Part shown: positions 36,625 through 45,931 of the stretch, one piece after another
Layout of the letters: each line of letters starts with the position of its first letter
How positions within the stretch are numbered: position 1 is the stretch's first letter
DNA from: Pseudomonas corrugata
GTDB taxonomy: Bacteria > Pseudomonadota > Gammaproteobacteria > Pseudomonadales > Pseudomonadaceae
NCBI RefSeq assembly: GCF_001269905.1
Contig: NZ_LHVK01000003.1
Span: forward strand, 1-64,000
Direction: 5' to 3'
DNA: 64,000 nt
Translations under genes and position numbers: made by a program
The notes under the pieces: generated by a model
What the model was told of the DNA's origin: nothing
What the model saw: only the letters and a program-made list of their open reading frames with translations
Databases searched by the model: none

Positions 36625-37920
36625 ATGGACGTGACCACAACCCTGAGCCTGGGCGATCCACTGGAACCCGCACGCAAGGCCACCGTGCAGATGCTGCAGG
36701 AACGCGAGCGCACCTACTCGCTGCCGCAGCCATTCTATAGCGACGAGCGCCTGTTCGATATCGACATGCAGGAGATCTTCCAGAAGGAATGGCTGATCGC
36801 CGGCATGACCTGCGAGATCCCGACCAAAGGCAACTACCTGACCCTGCAAGTCGGCAAGAACCCGATCATCGTGATCCGCGGCGCCGACGGTGTGGTCCAC
36901 GCTTTCCACAACGTCTGCCGCCACCGTGGTTCGCGCCTGTGCACCAGCGACAAAGGCAAGGTTGCCAAGCTGGTCTGCCATTACCACCAGTGGACCTACG
37001 AGCTCGACGGTCGCCTGCTGTTCGCCGGTACCGAAATGGGCGCCGACTTCGACATGAATCAGTATGGCCTCAAGCCGGTGAACGTGAAGACCGCCGGTGG
37101 CTACATCTTCATCAGCCTGGCAGAGAACCCGCCGGCCATCGATGATTTCCTGTCGACCCTGAGCCATTACATGGAACCCTACGACATGGAAAACACCAAG
37201 GTGGCGGTGCAAACCACCTTGATGGAGAAGGCCAACTGGAAACTGGTGCTGGAAAACAACCGCGAGTGCTACCACTGCGGCGGCTCGCACCCGGAATTGC
37301 TCAAGACCCTGCTGGAATGGGACGACGTCACCGACCCGCGCGCAGACCAGGCGTTCAAGGACCACGTGGCCGCTTCCGCTGCTGCCTGGGAAGCGGAGAA
37401 GATCCCTTACGCACACGCCAGCTTCGGCCTGCGTAACCGCATCGTGCGCATGCCGCTGCTCAAAGGCACTGTGTCGATGACCATGGATGGCAAGCAGGGC
37501 TGCGCCAAGTTGATGGGTCGCATCAAGAACCCGGACCTGGGCTCGATGCGTATCCTGCACCTGCCGCACTCATGGAACCACTGCATGGGCGACCACATCA
37601 TCGTGTTCACCGTGTGGCCGATCAGCGCCCAGGAAACCATGGTCACCACCAAGTGGATCGTGCACAAGGACGCGGTCGAAGGCGTGGACTACGACGTGGC
37701 GCGCATGCGCGAAGTCTGGGACGCTACCAACGACCAGGACCGTCGCCTGGCCGAAGAAAACCAGCGCGGCATCAACTCCACCGCCTACCAGCCTGGCCCA
37801 TACTCCAAGACCTATGAGTTCGGCGTGGTGAACTTCGTGGACTGGTACAGCGGTCGCATGCTGAACAACCTGGGCGCCGAGCCTGCTCCGTACCTCAAGG
37901 GCATCAAGGTCCAGGCCTAA
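36625..37920 (+). CDS. gbcA: Glycine betaine demethylase oxygenase subunit GbcA
   Basis: A 431-residue Rieske non-haem iron oxygenase. It demethylates glycine betaine to dimethylglycine, releasing formaldehyde. The Rieske cluster ligands are C98 and H100 (CRHRG) and C118 and H121 (CHYHQW). The catalytic domain includes ENNRECYHCGGSHPEL. Electrons come from GbcB. The ribosome site GAGGA lies 8 bases before the ATG. Family-length and highly typical. Confidence 0.96.
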   Translation: MDVTTTLSLGDPLEPARKATVQMLQERERTYSLPQPFYSDERLFDIDMQEIFQKEWLIAGMTCEIPTKGNYLTLQVGKNPIIVIRGADGVVHAFHNVCRHRGSRLCTSDKGKVAKLVCHYHQWTYELDGRLLFAGTEMGADFDMNQYGLKPVNVKTAGGYIFISLAENPPAIDDFLSTLSHYMEPYDMENTKVAVQTTLMEKANWKLVLENNRECYHCGGSHPELLKTLLEWDDVTDPRADQAFKDHVAASAAAWEAEKIPYAHASFGLRNRIVRMPLLKGTVSMTMDGKQGCAKLMGRIKNPDLGSMRILHLPHSWNHCMGDHIIVFTVWPISAQETMVTTKWIVHKDAVEGVDYDVARMREVWDATNDQDRRLAEENQRGINSTAYQPGPYSKTYEFGVVNFVDWYSGRMLNNLGAEPAPYLKGIKVQA

Positions 37921-37930
37921 GAGCAACGGC

Positions 37931-38145
37931 ATCGCGAGCAGGCTCGCTTCCACATTCGATCTTCGGTCCGCCAAAGATCCCCTGTGGGAGCGAGCCTGCT
38001 CGCGATAGCGGTGGATCAACTCGCATCAATGTTGTTTGTACCACCGTCTTCGCGGGCAAGCCTGGCTCCCACAGGTCCCGCGTCATGCATAAATATCGTA
38101 TACACCACAAATTCACTGTGGGAGCGAGCCTGCTCGCGATAGCGG
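37931..38145. repeat. Cluster of four REP elements
   Basis: Alternating orientations: ATCGCGAGCAGGCTCGCTTC (37931), TGTGGGAGCGAGCCTGCTCG (37983), TCGCGGGCAAGCCTGGCTCC (38050) and TGTGGGAGCGAGCCTGCTCG (38118). This is the densest REP cluster of the window, at the junction between the betaine genes and the 8.4 kb redox block. Confidence 0.9.
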
Positions 38146-38153
38146 CCTGACTA

Positions 38154-39404
38154 TCAGCCCGTCACCGAAGACCACCGCACCGAGCCATCCTCCCCGTAGA
38201 ACGTCTCTTCGATGTTCTCGCCCACCAGCCGCACCTTCACATACCCGTTCAGCACCCGCTCCGGATACACCTCGTCCCCCGCCAGTTTCGTCTCCGACCA
38301 CAACACCCGCGGATGCCCGTTCAGCTCGCTGGTGGTGCCATAGGGAATCGCACCGTGCCCGGCGCAGCGTGCGTGCAACCCGCCTTGGGTGGCGTAGCAG
38401 ATCCCGTTGTGCAAATGCCCCCAATACCAGTAATCCGGTTCACGCCCCAGCGCATCGCACACCGGCTGGTACAGCGCGGTCTTGTTGTGCCCGGAAATGT
38501 CGAACCCCTGGTGATGACTGAGCACCATCAGTTTCTTGCGCTTGGGCAGGCTTTTCATCCAGTCGATCTGTTGAACGTTGAGTGTGCCGTCCATGTACAG
38601 GTTCATGGCATCCGAGGCGTAGGCGCTGTCGAGGCCGACCACCAGCCAGTCGTCGTTGTACAAGGCAAAGTAACTGGTGCCCTGCTGCACCGGAAAGCGC
38701 TTGGCCAGCTCCTTGAAGTAGCCATGGGCGCCGCTGTACATCTCATGATTGGAATTGAGGGTGAACGAACCGTGCTTGCCCTGGGGCCAGCCGACCATGT
38801 CGACGTCTTCCTGGGAATGCGTGCCGGCGTAGTAGACGTCCCCCAGGTGAATGGTGAAATCGGCCTCGGCCAGTTGCATCTGATTGGCCACCGCCACGGC
38901 TGGAGCGTGGCTATCGAACGGTCCGGTACCCCAGTCGCCAGCAATGGCCAGCACCACGTCGCTGTCCATTTTCACCAACGCGGGGTTGGTGGCGAACGGC
39001 GCATGATGGCGCAGGTTCTCGATCCACTTGAGCAGCGCCTCGCTCCACAACAGGTCCAGCAATTCCCATTTGCGACAGCCCAGCAAAGTGCCGTCCTTGA
39101 GCACCCGGGTCGGCAATTCGTCTTCGCTTTGCGGCAAGGGCTTGGCGTTGCCGATCTTCAGGATCGACAGGCCGTGGGCCAGCTCCCACGGCACGGCCGG
39201 CTCGTCGTCCGGCAGGTCGCCATGTTCGATCACGTGCCGGGCCTGGTCGTGGCCCCGTTGCAACAGCTTGACGATGGCCTGGAACTCCTCGGGCTCCAGA
39301 TCGTTGACGAGCTTTTTCCAGGACATCTCCAGCCGCGTGACCAACCCATGCAGGCGGACCTTGACCTTGTCGAACTCATGTTCCCAATGATGCAGTAATG
39401 ACAT
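38154..39404 (-). CDS. Calcineurin-like metallophosphoesterase
   Basis: A 416-residue protein. An N-terminal helical region (about 1-140) of unknown function precedes a metallophosphoesterase domain from about 150. Metal ligands are visible: the first block is LAIAGDWGTG (D156), the second LGDVYYAG (D188), then SNHEMYSG (N, H), HHQGF and WGHLHN. No signal peptide is evident. Last gene of a same-strand group with the cytochrome (39432) and the GMC fusion (41434); gap to the cytochrome 27 bases, so probably one operon. Substrate unknown. Confidence 0.8.
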   Translation of the reverse strand: MSLLHHWEHEFDKVKVRLHGLVTRLEMSWKKLVNDLEPEEFQAIVKLLQRGHDQARHVIEHGDLPDDEPAVPWELAHGLSILKIGNAKPLPQSEDELPTRVLKDGTLLGCRKWELLDLLWSEALLKWIENLRHHAPFATNPALVKMDSDVVLAIAGDWGTGPFDSHAPAVAVANQMQLAEADFTIHLGDVYYAGTHSQEDVDMVGWPQGKHGSFTLNSNHEMYSGAHGYFKELAKRFPVQQGTSYFALYNDDWLVVGLDSAYASDAMNLYMDGTLNVQQIDWMKSLPKRKKLMVLSHHQGFDISGHNKTALYQPVCDALGREPDYWYWGHLHNGICYATQGGLHARCAGHGAIPYGTTSELNGHPRVLWSETKLAGDEVYPERVLNGYVKVRLVGENIEETFYGEDGSVRWSSVTG

Positions 39405-39431
39405 GTGGACGCTCCTTCGCAGTGCCCTGGG

Positions 39432-41306
39432 CTACAGGGTCTTCATGAACTCGATCAGGGCTCGCTTGTCAGTGTCCGACAGCTGCGTGCCATACAGGTG
39501 ACCGCCGTTGTGGTTGCCCTCCAGCCGGGTGTCGTATTTGAAATCCGCCGACGCCTTCATCTGCCCGCCGCTGGTGATAAAGCCGACCTTCTGCGGATCG
39601 TAGATATCGGAGCCGGTGTAGAACACCTGCGGACGCTGCTCCGGCGGCAGCAACAGGTCCCACAAGGTCGGCACCGAGCCGTTGTGCAGATACGGCGCAC
39701 GCAACCAGACGCCGTCGGTGGGGGTGTTGCTGTAGCTTTGGGTCTTGCGGTAAGCGTTGAAATCGAATGGCGGCTTCTTGAAGCCGTGGAACGCCGTCAC
39801 CAACCCGGTGGTGAAGGAATTCAGGCGATGGGGATCGGTGCCCAACTGGTCGATGTTGGTAGTGACCTGGCCCGTGTCGGTGCGGCCGAAGTCGTGGCAA
39901 CCGGCGCAGTTTTTCTCCCAGATCGGTTTGCCCTGGGCCACCTTCGCCTGATCCAGGGCGAACGGCCAGGCCGGCGCCTTGTGCCCCAGCAACCAGTTGG
40001 TCACCCGGTTGAAGCTGGGCGGCAGCACCGACTCCGGCGTCGCGCCAACAGCCATGGCGGCGGCGTAGTTGCGCTCGTGAATGTTGTTGTTATTGCCGTC
40101 CCAGTGCAGGTACATCGACTCGCGAGGCTTCTGGTTCCAGACCTGCGGCAGGTCCACAGTGCCGATGGTCGAGTCGTCCGGGAAGCCGAACACCACCATT
40201 TTGGTCGGATTGAAGGTGTCGGTCCGCCCGGGGCCCTGGGCCGGGCGCAGTTTCTGCCAGGCGTAGGCCTGCTTCTGCTTGAGCAGCGCGCTCTTGGCCA
40301 TCGGGATGATCAGGTAGCGGTTGTACAGCTTCTCGAAAAAGCCCAGTTGGAACTTGCCGTTGATCGCGGCCATGATCGCATCGGGGGTGAATTTCGGGTC
40401 GCTGGCACAATCGTAGGCAAACCACTGGAAGGCTTGCAGTTGCAAGGTATTGGCCGGCGCGGTTGCGACCGGAACCGCTACGTCGGTGGCGTTGGCCCGG
40501 TATGAGCCGGTATGGCACAGGGCGCAGTTCGGCTCCACGGTGGGGTAGCCCAGTTGTCGCTTGGCCATGCCGATGGGCAGGTCCTTACCGTTTTCATAGA
40601 GGAAACCGAATACTTCGTAGCCACCCGGCTTGGGCATCTTTTCCGGGCACATCTGCGGCAACACGGCGAACAGGTAGTAAGGAATCCGTGCTTCTATGCC
40701 AAGGCCGATGGCAGCGTATTTGTAATGGTCTTCGTCGGAAGCGAAGTCCGGCTGTGGTACCTCGCGGATCATCTGGTACCAGGTCTGGTAACCGATGAAG
40801 CCCAGTACCAGCACCACGACCAGCACACCGGTCCTGAAGCGCGGACTGTGCCAGTGCCGTGTCCAGCCTTCACGCCACTCCCGGCACCCCGTACAGAGCA
40901 AGGCCAGCGGGCGATGGGCAACCGTGCTGCCCAGGTACAGCAGCACGCCCAGTATCAGGAACATGCTCAGGTCACCCATCAGCATCGGCACGAACAACGA
41001 GCCCTGGTTGTTGGTGTTGATCAGGTAGATCCAGAACACCACCGCCACCAGCCGCGAGAGCACGCACAGCCACGAATTCACCACGAAGCGTGGCGCATTG
41101 AACCCCGACGGCATATAGAACAGGCTGATCCCCACCAGCAACATGCCGGTGTTTTCCAGCCAGGGATCGGACAGCACGGGCGGCAGGCCAAGCATGGACG
41201 TCAGCAATGCCGGCGCGAACAGCGCCGGAATCGCGAAGAACATGTTCATGACAATCCCGACCCAGATGATGCGTTGGTACCAGCGGATGTAAGTGTTCAT
41301 GGGCAT
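39432..41306 (-). CDS. Membrane-anchored cytochrome c with two CXXCH motifs
   Basis: A 624-residue protein. The N-terminal third has about five hydrophobic helices (about 12-35, 45-65, 75-95, 105-125, 155-175), the first four arranged like a DoxX-type bundle. The rest should be periplasmic, with haem motifs CALCH at about 261-265 and CAGCH at about 466-470. Relatives are diverse di-haem cytochromes of the RoxA/peroxidase superfamily, but the membrane bundle is not a usual part. It lies between a phosphoesterase and the GMC dehydrogenase fusion and may accept its electrons. ATGs at 41306 and 41300 both have good ribosome sites. Confidence 0.8.
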   Translation of the reverse strand: MPMNTYIRWYQRIIWVGIVMNMFFAIPALFAPALLTSMLGLPPVLSDPWLENTGMLLVGISLFYMPSGFNAPRFVVNSWLCVLSRLVAVVFWIYLINTNNQGSLFVPMLMGDLSMFLILGVLLYLGSTVAHRPLALLCTGCREWREGWTRHWHSPRFRTGVLVVVLVLGFIGYQTWYQMIREVPQPDFASDEDHYKYAAIGLGIEARIPYYLFAVLPQMCPEKMPKPGGYEVFGFLYENGKDLPIGMAKRQLGYPTVEPNCALCHTGSYRANATDVAVPVATAPANTLQLQAFQWFAYDCASDPKFTPDAIMAAINGKFQLGFFEKLYNRYLIIPMAKSALLKQKQAYAWQKLRPAQGPGRTDTFNPTKMVVFGFPDDSTIGTVDLPQVWNQKPRESMYLHWDGNNNNIHERNYAAAMAVGATPESVLPPSFNRVTNWLLGHKAPAWPFALDQAKVAQGKPIWEKNCAGCHDFGRTDTGQVTTNIDQLGTDPHRLNSFTTGLVTAFHGFKKPPFDFNAYRKTQSYSNTPTDGVWLRAPYLHNGSVPTLWDLLLPPEQRPQVFYTGSDIYDPQKVGFITSGGQMKASADFKYDTRLEGNHNGGHLYGTQLSDTDKRALIEFMKTL

Positions 41307-41354
41307 CCTTTTTCCTTAAGCCTATCCACGAGGTGCAGCGCCCTACCGATCGAT

Positions 41355-41420
41355 TTCGCGAGCAGGCTCGCTCCCACATGGGCATGCGGTCTCCTGTGGG
41401 AGCGAGCCTGCTCGCGAAGA
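41355..41420. repeat. REP pair
   Basis: TCGCGAGCAGGCTCGCTCCC and TGTGGGAGCGAGCCTGCTCG lie 14 bases before the cytochrome and GMC genes meet, within the proposed operon. Confidence 0.9.
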
Positions 41421-41433
41421 AGTCGACGCGGTT

Positions 41434-44400
41434 CTAACCCAGCGCAGTCTTCTCCAGGTGCTGGAGGATGATCGGATACACATCCACCACCGCATCCTTG
41501 CCGAACATGCAGTCGATATGGCCGTAGCCCGGTATTTCGTGGCGGCTGAACAGTTGCGGGCCATGCATGTCGCACAGTCGCTCATAGGTCTTGAGGGTGC
41601 TCTGCGGCAAGTAGCACTGGTTGTCGGCACCGCTGATGAAGCAGATCGGCAATTTCAGCCGATCGAAATGCGGCATATAGACGTCGTTGCCCTTGAAGTC
41701 CACCAGATGCCCCTTGCGCACGATCAGCGCCAGGTGCTCGAAGGTGTGCATGTTCGACTCGCCGAACAGTTCATGCAGGTTGTCGTGCAGGGTTTCGTTG
41801 AGGGTGTCGTGGCGGTACAGCGACGCATACATGAAGGTGATGCGATGACAGACCGGGTTGGTGCAGTAGCCCTGGGCCTCGATCCGGGCATAACCATTGA
41901 GCGCTTTGTCGTAGAGCTTGTTGAACCAGTTCTCCTTGGTGTCGGCGTAGGCGGTAAGGGACTTGATGCCGATGGCGTCGAGCATGCCCGGCAGGTGCAG
42001 GCCGGCCTTCAGACCGGTGGCGGTGGCGACCACCGTATCGGCGGCAATCTGCGAGCAGACTACCGAGCGCACCCCTTGCAGCCCCGCCAGCATCGACATG
42101 AAGAAGGTCGTGGCACCGTAGCAATGCACCACACACTGCACGTCGCGGGCGAGGGTCGCCTGCTGGATCTGTTCGATGGCCGCCTTGAAGTCGTACTGGG
42201 CCACCTGGTCGCCGTTCCATTCATGCTTGCTGGCGGGCAGCAGGATGCTCACTCGCAAGTCCAGCAGCCAGACGTCGTATTCGTGCTTGCACAGGTACTC
42301 CAGCAGGTTGGTGTGAATGGTATCGGTGGAAAAGATGTTCGAGCCCACGCCCAGCCCGTGAACCAGCATCACCGGACCTTTGCTGCCCGCCTGATAACGG
42401 GTCAGGCGCAGCTGGACGTTGTCTTCGGTCTCGAAGAAATGCACGGTCGGTGCCGGCGCGTCCAGCGGCCGCTTGATCCGCGGTGGCGCATCCGGGTTGA
42501 AGTAGATATCGCCGGCGAACACCCCGCCGTAGCTCTCCCACAGGATGCCGGCAAAGAACTTGCCGAACCGCGCCAGGGCTTCGACCCGCTCGCGTTCGTT
42601 GCGGGCGTTGAGCACCTTCATGGTGGTCATCTGCTTGGCAAAGTCCGCCGGCAGGATGTGCATCACCCCCGAGCCGAGTACCGCGCCGGTCTTGTCCGGC
42701 CCGCGATAGAGGGTGACATAGAGGGTGCTGGTGTCATGCCAGATGTTCAGCACGCCATTGTCCTCGGGCACGGTCTTGAAGGCACTGAAGTAATAGTCGC
42801 TGCCGTCCTCGGCGGTCAGCTTCATGTCGTAGTTCATGTGCCGCACGCCCACCTGCTCCTGGTATTGCTCGAACAGATTGAAGACGCCGTTGCTGGCAAC
42901 CAGCGGCTGCGGCGAGAGCAAGGGGGCGTCCAGAGTGCCCACCAGTGTCGCAGCGTGCTCCGGCTCCTTGATCATCCGATTGAGGTCGTCGGCGGTAATG
43001 GTCAGGGTGAACTCGATGGTCGAGTTGTCGGTTCTTCCGCGTTTCGCCGCCGCTTCGTAAAGCGTGAGATCCGTGCCTTGGGCCTGGGTGAAGGCGGTAG
43101 AGAAATAGCCCTTCATGGTTTCGGTGAACTGCACGCCGAGGGTTGGCGCCGCCACCGACTTTTTCGGGGCCGAAGGCAGCGTATAGTCGATATGCCAGCC
43201 ACGATCGGCCGCCAACAGCCCCATGTTGCGTTCGCTCACCGCCGAAATCGTCAGCAGCGGGTTGACTGCCAGTGAGGTCGGAATCACTGCACCGTCGGCC
43301 ACGTACAGGCCAGGGTAGACATCCGTGCCGCTGGTGCCGCTGAACACCTGGCCCTTGTGGTTGACCACGCCTTGCGTCGCGTCCTCACCCATCACGCAGC
43401 CGCCCAGCGGATGAACCGAGACGATGCTGTGCTTGAGCAACTTGGTCCAGATCGGGTTCTCGACCCAGATCCCGCCCAGCGCCTTGGTGCTCTGGTGCAG
43501 GCGTTCATTGCCGAGGGTGACGTTTTCCTGCTCACCGACACCGGGCCAGTCGATGCGCAACTGGTCCTTGCTGTCGAGTACCATACGGCCCTTGCCGTTG
43601 TCGTGGCTCATGATCAGATAAGTCTGCATGTTGTGCAGCGCGCCGTAATACGGGCCGCGCAGGAAGCTTTCGGCTTCCCGTCCCTTGTATTTCAGGCTGG
43701 CACCGAACCCCTTATCGGTGGGCACGCCAATCATCTCGGCGAACGCCGCCATGCTCGGCACCATCGGCCGACCAAGAGCGCCAGGGATCGAGCCTTCCTC
43801 GATGACCATGCGGCTGCGCCAGTCACCCTCGGTGCGCATGTCGATGATCGAGGTGATACACGGCCCCACCGGTTCCAGTTCCTTGGCCGAATGGGCGCCG
43901 AAACCGATGCCGTTGATGGTCTGGTCGCAGTTGTGGCCGAACCCGAGGATGTCGCCGTTGCCGCTCATGTTCTCGCCCAGTTGACTGGACAGCGACAGCC
44001 CCTTGTCCCGGGAACGCAGCATGATCTCGGTGGAACCCAGAGTTCCGGCGGACACCACCACGATGTCGGCCCGCACGAACAGCGTCGGTGCCGAGAACAG
44101 TTCGCGGCCGCTGTCCAGGTACTGGAAGTGTACGATCCAGCCGTCACCGTCGCGCTCCAGGTGCCGGACCTCGGCCTGGCAGAAAATTTCCGCGCCGTGG
44201 TTCCAGGCATCCGGCAGGTAATTCATCAGCGTGGTGTTCTTGGCCTTGTTGTTACAACCGGAGACGCAGTCGCCACAGCCGTTGCACGGCAACTGTTCGA
44301 CGCCGACGTGGTTGAGGTTGTTGGGCAACTTGTCGAACGTAACGTTGATCGGCGGCCGATAGAAATGCGCAGTTTGCTTGAGGTAGTCGGCCGACTTGCG

Positions 44401-44886
44401 GTGGGCTTCGAGCTTGGGCAGCTTCGGCTCCGATGACGGATAGGCATTGGGCTTGAGCATTTCCCTGGCCCGGGCGTAACCGTCCTTGAGCAATGTGTCG
44501 CGGTGTTCACGCACTTCCAACGGCCAGCGTGGATCTTCGAATACACCGGACTCCGGTTCCAGGGAGACATTGGCGTTGATCAGCGAAGTACCGCCCAGGC
44601 CACAGCCCACCACCACGTTCTGCTGGGCATTGACGTGCAAGTCGAACATGCCGGTGCGCGAGCCGATGTGGCCGTCCGGGTCATGTACCTGCAACTCCTC
44701 GGTGGCCGCCAGCATGGTGTTGGGGTATTCGCCGGGTTGCATCTCTCGGCCCCGCTCCAGCAGGCACACCTTGCGTCCGGCCCGGGATAGTCTTGAAGCG
44801 GCGATGCCACCACCGTAACCGGAGCCGATGACGATAACGTCGTAGTGTTCCTTGATATCACTGATGGGGGTCGAGATCCGTGTCAT
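41434..44886 (-). CDS. GMC-family dehydrogenase fused to an alpha/beta hydrolase
   Basis: A very large 1150-residue protein. Residues about 15-575 are a GMC oxidoreductase of the cholesterol-oxidase class: FAD motif VIVIGSGYGGG at about 17-27, VVVGCGLGGTSLINAN, and a C-terminal HPLGGCVMG. A cysteine cluster C201-x2-C204-x2-C207-x3-C211 resembles a 4Fe-4S motif. A middle beta-rich region (about 620-780, STIEFTLTITADDLNRM) is of unknown family. From about 830 an alpha/beta hydrolase follows (VMLVHGLGVGSN), with nucleophile elbow VHCYGAT (Cys922 at the usual serine position) and late GHID. Start ATG 44886 with GAGAGGA; a TTG lies six bases upstream. Substrate probably a lipid, sterol-like or ester compound (inference). 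Confidence 0.85.
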   Translation of the reverse strand: MTRISTPISDIKEHYDVIVIGSGYGGGIAASRLSRAGRKVCLLERGREMQPGEYPNTMLAATEELQVHDPDGHIGSRTGMFDLHVNAQQNVVVGCGLGGTSLINANVSLEPESGVFEDPRWPLEVREHRDTLLKDGYARAREMLKPNAYPSSEPKLPKLEAHRKSADYLKQTAHFYRPPINVTFDKLPNNLNHVGVEQLPCNGCGDCVSGCNNKAKNTTLMNYLPDAWNHGAEIFCQAEVRHLERDGDGWIVHFQYLDSGRELFSAPTLFVRADIVVVSAGTLGSTEIMLRSRDKGLSLSSQLGENMSGNGDILGFGHNCDQTINGIGFGAHSAKELEPVGPCITSIIDMRTEGDWRSRMVIEEGSIPGALGRPMVPSMAAFAEMIGVPTDKGFGASLKYKGREAESFLRGPYYGALHNMQTYLIMSHDNGKGRMVLDSKDQLRIDWPGVGEQENVTLGNERLHQSTKALGGIWVENPIWTKLLKHSIVSVHPLGGCVMGEDATQGVVNHKGQVFSGTSGTDVYPGLYVADGAVIPTSLAVNPLLTISAVSERNMGLLAADRGWHIDYTLPSAPKKSVAAPTLGVQFTETMKGYFSTAFTQAQGTDLTLYEAAAKRGRTDNSTIEFTLTITADDLNRMIKEPEHAATLVGTLDAPLLSPQPLVASNGVFNLFEQYQEQVGVRHMNYDMKLTAEDGSDYYFSAFKTVPEDNGVLNIWHDTSTLYVTLYRGPDKTGAVLGSGVMHILPADFAKQMTTMKVLNARNERERVEALARFGKFFAGILWESYGGVFAGDIYFNPDAPPRIKRPLDAPAPTVHFFETEDNVQLRLTRYQAGSKGPVMLVHGLGVGSNIFSTDTIHTNLLEYLCKHEYDVWLLDLRVSILLPASKHEWNGDQVAQYDFKAAIEQIQQATLARDVQCVVHCYGATTFFMSMLAGLQGVRSVVCSQIAADTVVATATGLKAGLHLPGMLDAIGIKSLTAYADTKENWFNKLYDKALNGYARIEAQGYCTNPVCHRITFMYASLYRHDTLNETLHDNLHELFGESNMHTFEHLALIVRKGHLVDFKGNDVYMPHFDRLKLPICFISGADNQCYLPQSTLKTYERLCDMHGPQLFSRHEIPGYGHIDCMFGKDAVVDVYPIILQHLEKTALG

Positions 44887-45931
44887 GTCCAAGTCCTCTC
44901 AGGCAGAAAGGGCAACTCTTCGGTTGCCTGTAAATCGAAGGCGTACAAAAACGCCTGGCCATGGCCCCGCAAGGGTACCCGCGGCAATCAACGGTATTGC
45001 GGGTGAAACCAGGCGTGCATGAAGGCTATTGGCGCACACGCTGATTGGCGGCGTGGCGACGAATGCGTCTGGGCAACAACGTGGGAGGCGTCGGAACGCG
45101 ATTCACCGAGGAGGGGAGGTACGCGTGAGGGGGTCGGCTATCCATCCTGTGCTCTCCCTGAACCGGATGTGGATAAAAACGCTGGTGTCCTTGTCGTTTG
45201 GAGTGAAGACACGCGACAGGTATGCGTCAAGGCAGTTCCTTAGAACTGTATGAAATTTGATCTATCGCGATTCGAACTATACCCGGCGGGCGTCGCAGCC
45301 TTTCGCCAACAAGTTATCCACATGACAACCCACAGCTAATGGGGACAAGTCCACCGAGGAATGAGCAATTTCTTGGAAAACCCCAGAATGAACCGGAATT
45401 TATCCCCATAGAGGGATTTTCCAGCACATCGGTCATTTTATGATCAAAGACCGCAGATGCCTGATCCATATGGCCTGCGACGGGGAGCGAACACCTTATC
45501 CACAGAAGCGCCAACAGCGTTTGGGGGTAATTTTGACGAATCTGTGGAAAAGCGCTGGCAGGCCCTGTAAATCAAGGTTCTATGGGATGTTTTCCAATTG
45601 CTCAGGTGATTTGATCATTTAATGACCAATCAAGCCAAACGCCCGTACCGCTTGGCTTGTAGAGGAGAGCGAACATCTTATCCACAAAAGCGCCAACAAG
45701 TATTGGGGGCAACTGTGGATCACACTCTGTCTTCGCCGATCAGAAAAAGCCAATAAAAACCGTGAGTTGGCTGATCATTATTTGAACGAAGCCTTGGATG
45801 GCTTGATTGGCAAGGGGTATAGCAAGGAGCGAACAGGTTATCCACAAGTAGGTATACAGTAACTGTGGGTAAGCAACTATTCCGCGGGAGGTACCTGCTC
45901 ACTCCTCCACGGAATCTGGTCATGCAACAGT
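44887..45931. other. Non-coding region with DnaA-box array
   Basis: About 1 kb without a supportable gene. Exact TTATCCACA 9-mers lie at 45168-45176 (minus), 45314-45322, 45496-45504, 45678-45686 and 45838-45846, with one-mismatch partners at 45400, 45543, 45714 and 45864. From about 45240 the DNA is organised in imperfect 160-180 bp repeats sharing GAGCGAACA-N2-TTATCCACA and a TGATCATTT-type string. Another exact box is at 46538. Confidence 0.7.
45430..45880. repeat. Imperfect tandem repeats of about 160-180 bp with DnaA boxes
   Basis: Three units can be aligned by eye. Each has an AT-rich TGATC-containing string, then GAGCGAACA, then an exact TTATCCACA, then usually AAGCGCCAACA and a TGTGG-type inverted near-box 30-45 bases later. 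Box-to-box distances are 182 and 160 bases; the box at 45314 fits the same 182-base period but the rest of its unit is diverged. Confidence 0.6.

Noticed and set aside
37931-38145. Possible CRISPR array
   Set aside because: The repeats are REP elements in alternating orientation with unequal spacers and no cas genes nearby.
44887-45931. Small frames of 60-75 residues in the DnaA-box region
   Set aside because: They lack ribosome sites, lie across the repeat units and have no protein-like composition.
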